A stretch of 8,937 nt of DNA, taken from contig JALOSP010000028.1 of NCBI GenBank assembly GCA_025458365.1, positions 1-8,937 on the forward strand. The letters run 5' to 3'. This DNA is from Hyphomonadaceae bacterium (GTDB taxonomy: Bacteria; Pseudomonadota; Alphaproteobacteria; Caulobacterales; Aquidulcibacteraceae). Under the pieces are notes generated by a model. The model was not told the origin of the DNA and did no database searches. It saw only the letters and a list, made by a program, of their open reading frames with translations. Positions within the stretch are counted from its first letter, which is position 1. Each line of letters begins with the position of its first letter. The position numbers were made by a program, and so were the translations under genes. Positions 7,902 through 8,937 of this stretch are shown here, one piece after another.

Positions 7902-7956
7902 GCGGAGCACCTGCTCCGCAGTGGCGATGGGTAACATGGCGCAGCCGGTGCTGCGC
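7902..7956 (+). repeat. Two tandem hairpins downstream of prfB
   Basis: The first has arms GCGGAGCA (7902-7909) and TGCTCCGC (7912-7919), best drawn as a 7-bp stem with a 4-nt loop. The second has arms GCGCAGC (7939-7945) and GCTGCGC (7950-7956) around CGGT. Both are 18 nt long and perfectly paired, with starts 37 bp apart. Neither is followed by a proper T-tract (only CATTTC after the second), so they are not clean intrinsic terminators. They may end or protect the prfB transcript, or shield the toxin-antitoxin operon from read-through. Confidence 0.55.
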
Positions 7957-7983
7957 GCTCCATTTCAAAACAGGTGGATGAAC

Positions 7984-8019
7984 TTGCGAGAAGCGCACTT
8001 TCCGGATATATATCCAGAA
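7984..8019 (+). promoter_or_regulatory. Toxin-antitoxin promoter with overlapping operator palindrome
   Basis: A -35 box TTGCGA (7984-7989) and a -10 box TATATA (8007-8012) are exactly 17 bp apart, the best promoter in the window. The -10 sits inside a perfect 12-bp palindrome, GGATATATATCC (8004-8015). This extends to TTC/GAA (8000-8002 with 8017-8019) with one mismatch pair, giving a 20-bp two-fold symmetric site. A symmetric site on the -10 upstream of a toxin-antitoxin operon is the usual layout for autorepression by the antitoxin or the complex. Binding itself is inferred. Confidence 0.65.
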
Positions 8020-8035
8020 CAGTGGAGGTGTGCCA

Positions 8036-8335
8036 ATGTCCATCGCACAAGACCGCGCTCTTGCCGCCTATCGTGACCGGCTCGCCAAAAAGGGCTTGAA
8101 ACGCTTTGAAGTGCTGGCGCGAGACAGCGACCGGACGCTGATCAAGGCTCTGGCGCGGAAGCTGGCGCTCGATGACGCAGAAGCCGAAGCGACCCGCTCT
8201 GTGCTGACATCGTCGATTGCCGTGCGGGACGGAACGAGAGGTGGAATTCTCGCGGCGCTCCGGCGTTCACCAGCTGTTGGCAGCGAACTCGATCTGACCC
8301 GGCCAGATGAGGACGACAGGGCTGTCAGCTTTTGA
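8036..8335 (+). CDS. Putative antitoxin of a VapBC/FitAB-like pair
   Basis: A 99-residue basic protein directly before a PIN-domain toxin and overlapping it by 4 nt, so by position the cognate antitoxin. The start is ATG 8036 because GGAGG (8024-8028) lies 7 nt upstream; the in-frame GTG at 8030 is too close to that site. The layout suggests a DNA-binding N-terminal half: a short strand (residues 21-29, LKRFEVLAR), then two helices (about 30-46 and 47-61), which would suit a ribbon-helix-helix-like fold. I cannot confirm the fold by eye. The C-terminal half has GGILAALRRSP (69-79) and an acidic tail with LDLTRP, the kind of extended segment that blocks a toxin active site. I recall similar proteins beside VapC genes in other proteobacteria, usually annotated hypothetical. 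Codon use resembles the neighbouring genes. Confidence 0.8.
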   Translation: MSIAQDRALAAYRDRLAKKGLKRFEVLARDSDRTLIKALARKLALDDAEAEATRSVLTSSIAVRDGTRGGILAALRRSPAVGSELDLTRPDEDDRAVSF

Positions 8336-8766
8336 CCGCCTTCCTGCTGGACACCAACATCATCAGCAATCTGATCCAGCCAGAACCATCGGCGTCGCTT
8401 GTGGACTGGATGGCGGCGCGCGAAGACGCGGAACTGCACATTGCCAGCCTGACACTCGCTGAAATCACCAAAGGCATCGAGGTCCTGCCCGCAGGCAGGA
8501 AGCGCAACCAGCTTCAGAGCTGGTTTGATGGGCCAGACGGACCGCCTGCCCTGTTCGCCGGTCGTATCCTTCCCTTCGATGCGGCGGCGGCCCTGATCTG
8601 GGGTCGGCTCATGGCAGAGGGTGTTCGCAGCGGTCAGCCGCGCAGCGGCTTTGACACCATCATTGCTGCAGTGGCGCTGGCCAATGAGTGCATTCTGGTG
8701 ACCGACAACGAGCGACATTTCCGCGATGTTCCGTTGGTCAATCCGCTGAGAGGGGGCAAGGCTTGA
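8332..8766 (+). CDS. vapC: VapC/FitB-type PIN-domain toxin (predicted ribonuclease)
   Basis: Predicted Mg2+-dependent RNase of type II toxin-antitoxin systems; 144 aa, normal for the family. PIN-domain acidic residues are all present: D7 (FLLDTNIIS), E44 (TLAEITKGIE), D108 (GFDTIIAA) and D125 (LVTDN). The motifs RILPFD and LVNP are characteristic of the FitB-like branch. At the last motif this protein has VTDN where VTRN is usual, a small departure. The start is TTG 8332, which overlaps the antitoxin stop (TTGA). No ATG or GTG can replace it without losing the conserved N-terminal strand and D7. AGGG at 8318-8321 may serve as ribosome-binding site, 10 nt upstream. The rare start and the overlap suggest translational coupling with toxin made in smaller amounts than antitoxin. 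RNA targets in FitB/VapC families vary and cannot be read from sequence. Confidence 0.92.
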   Translation: MTAFLLDTNIISNLIQPEPSASLVDWMAAREDAELHIASLTLAEITKGIEVLPAGRKRNQLQSWFDGPDGPPALFAGRILPFDAAAALIWGRLMAEGVRSGQPRSGFDTIIAAVALANECILVTDNERHFRDVPLVNPLRGGKA

Positions 8767-8808
8767 TACGCGCAATCTCTTGGCGCCGCACTGTCTCGAA
8801 CAGATGCG

Positions 8809-8937
8809 TCACCCCAATGGATTGGACTGTTGCCCAGCGAGACGGGCCTCATTGCGAGCCTTCCTCTCTGCTTCCCAAGCTTCTCTGCGTCGCAAAGCCC
8901 GTCGATCAGCAACTACACCCCATGCCACACAACCCAT
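8809..8937 (-). CDS. Possible 3' end of an unknown minus-strand gene (doubtful)
   Basis: A minus-strand frame of 42 codons runs from the right edge to a TGA at 8809-8811. The last three bases of the window read ATG on this strand, which may be a start or an internal methionine. The residues end in a charged, probably helical stretch (REAWEAERKARNEARLAG), which looks protein-like. However, third codon positions are much richer in A and T than in the other genes, so it may be non-coding or of foreign origin. If real, it converges on vapC with a 42-bp gap. I do not recognise it. The rest of 8767-8937 shows no terminator or other feature. Confidence 0.25.
   Translation of the reverse strand: MGCVAWGVVADRRALRRREAWEAERKARNEARLAGQQSNPLG

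Noticed and set aside
6964..8043. 359-codon minus-strand frame opposite prfB
   Set aside because: It mirrors the prfB coding frame and the prfB protein is clearly conserved; long antisense frames are common in GC-rich DNA.
8634..8912. 92-codon minus-strand frame overlapping the end of vapC
   Set aside because: Most of it lies opposite conserved PIN-domain sequence and it resembles nothing known.

Overview
The window is GC-rich chromosomal DNA that looks alphaproteobacterial, most likely from the order Sphingomonadales. The basis is the protein style and the gene order rne / N-acetylmuramoyl-L-alanine amidase / PBP1A / prfB, which I recall as typical of that order. No insertion sequence, tRNA, rRNA or CRISPR array is visible. 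Most of the window is conserved housekeeping sequence. A toxin-antitoxin pair near the right end is the one clearly accessory element.

Layout: (1) 1-1999, minus strand: the first 666 codons of ribonuclease E, running off the left edge. (2) 2000-2590: a 591-bp divergent region with the rne ribosome-binding site, a tandem CCCGGAAACG hairpin repeat and a good promoter for the amidase. (3) 2591-4006, plus: a membrane-anchored AMIN + Amidase_3 cell-wall amidase. (4) 4142-6535, plus: the bifunctional peptidoglycan synthase PBP1A. (5) 6536-6762: a short spacer with three consecutive inverted repeats, one of them 24 bp per arm. (6) 6763-7878, plus: peptide chain release factor 2, without the usual programmed frameshift. 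(7) 7879-8035: two small hairpins, then a promoter whose -10 box is the centre of a near-perfect palindrome. (8) 8036-8766, plus: a two-gene operon of a small antitoxin-like protein and a FitB/VapC-type PIN-domain toxin, overlapping by 4 nt. (9) 8767-8937: a tail with a doubtful minus-strand reading frame that may be the end of another gene.

The amidase and PBP1A act on the same polymer: PBP1A polymerises and crosslinks peptidoglycan, and the amidase removes stem peptides, usually during daughter-cell separation. RNase E and RF2 serve RNA turnover and translation termination. The PIN toxin is predicted to be an RNase held in check by the upstream protein, and the palindrome on the promoter suggests autorepression.

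The items most worth a second look are the paired palindromes upstream of prfB, the tandem hairpins in the rne leader, and the toxin-antitoxin unit with its operator. Nothing here proves a wholly new system.
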